Part shown: piece after piece, positions 63,598 to 64,000 of the stretch
How the letters are laid out: every line of letters starts with the position of its first letter
Position numbering within the stretch: position 1 is the first letter of the stretch
From: Citrus sinensis
Lineage: Eukaryota; Streptophyta; Magnoliopsida; Sapindales; Rutaceae
Assembly (NCBI RefSeq): GCF_022201045.2
Contig: NC_068561.1
Span: 19,718,501-19,782,500 of the forward strand
Length of the DNA: 64,000 bases
Direction of reading: 5' to 3'
Translations under genes and position numbers: made by a program
The notes under the pieces: model-generated
Database searches by the model: none
Told to the model about the DNA's origin: nothing
The model's input: the letters and a program-made list of their open reading frames with translations, nothing else

Positions 63598-64000
63598 TAT
63601 CAAAGAGCAGAACGAAAAATACTACAGAGGCCGCAGGATCAGCAGCAACAAAACGAGAGGAACGTTTACTTGCTCTCGCTCTACTTCTTAAAATAGGGGA
63701 GTTTCTTTCTTTTTCTGTCTTTGGTTCGGTGCACTTCTTGTACACGCAGTTTTTGGGGCGCGTGATTGGGCAATGATACCCTAGAGAAGTTCTTTTTAAT
63801 TTTATTTTTTTTTATTTTTTTACCACGAGGTATCCTGGGGAGGGTCTCAACTGTGGGAGGCACTTTTAAGTCCGTATTACAATCCAGACTAGAAAGTCTC
63901 TGCTCGAACCGAGAAGCACAGGTTCTCCCAACAAAGGCGATTTCCCTGCGACTCGAACTGGGAAGCAAATCCAGTCAAATCACTTAAGAGGACTCTATTA
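63598..64000. other. DUF620 promoter side, window edge
   Basis: Upstream of the DUF620 start. CT- and A-rich leader to about 63720, then a GC-richer stretch with TGCTCGAACCGAGAAG and CGACTCGAACTGGG at 63900-63962. These look like inverted B-box-type motifs and might mark a SINE fragment, but no ends are visible. Confidence 0.3.

Noticed and set aside
63820..63970. SINE near the right edge
   Set aside because: Only box-like motifs are present; no A-tail or target duplication is visible before the window ends.

Overview
The window is nuclear DNA of a flowering plant, almost certainly a eudicot. The genes have many short GT-AG introns, the spacers are AT-rich, and the mobile elements are typical plant families. 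Gene content and gene order match Arabidopsis blocks that I recall from memory. The order PORR, Ded1-like helicase, PP2A catalytic subunit, LPP-delta recalls At3g58520-58490, and ATXR4 next to a DUF620 gene recalls At5g06610-06620. A woody rosid such as Citrus would fit, but the sequence alone does not prove a species.

Layout. 1-2.5 kb: one end of a Mutator-like element whose transposase frame carries a nonsense codon. 2.7-15.3 kb: a tandem duplication around a PORR organelle RNA-splicing gene (7.8-9.3 kb). The right copy holds an intact Ded1/DDX3-type helicase gene (11.1-14.6 kb, minus). The left copy is its intron-containing pseudogene (3.3-6.4 kb), broken by indels, deletions and a LINE fragment. 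15-24 kb: a gene desert with microsatellites and a roughly 3.8 kb Harbinger-like element that contains a nested hAT element. 24.3-32.5 kb: a complete 11-exon PP2A catalytic subunit gene facing a complete 8-exon LPP-delta-type phosphatase gene. 33-37 kb: spacer with two tRNA-derived SINEs. 37.7-49 kb: a tandem array of BAHD acyltransferases, with one intact single-exon gene and two pseudogenes. It is invaded by two solo LTRs, a Harbinger-type MITE and a non-autonomous CACTA element. 51-53.9 kb: a nine-exon fatty acyl reductase of the MS2/FAR2 type (pollen-wall lipid). 54.8-60.1 kb: a seven-exon ATXR4-type SET-domain gene with two DNA-transposon relics in its long first intron. 60.5-63.6 kb: a three-exon DUF620 gene.

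The exon models were built by hand. In every gene called intact the exon phases join and the protein length fits the family. Two introns, one in the MS2-like gene and one in the DUF620 gene, use GC-AG splice sites.

I found no previously undescribed biological system. The most unusual content is evolutionary. Two tandem duplications supply paralogous empty sites that date and delimit a SINE, a LINE, a MITE, two solo LTRs and a CACTA element within one window. The CACTA element also carries internal copies of its own insertion-site flank.
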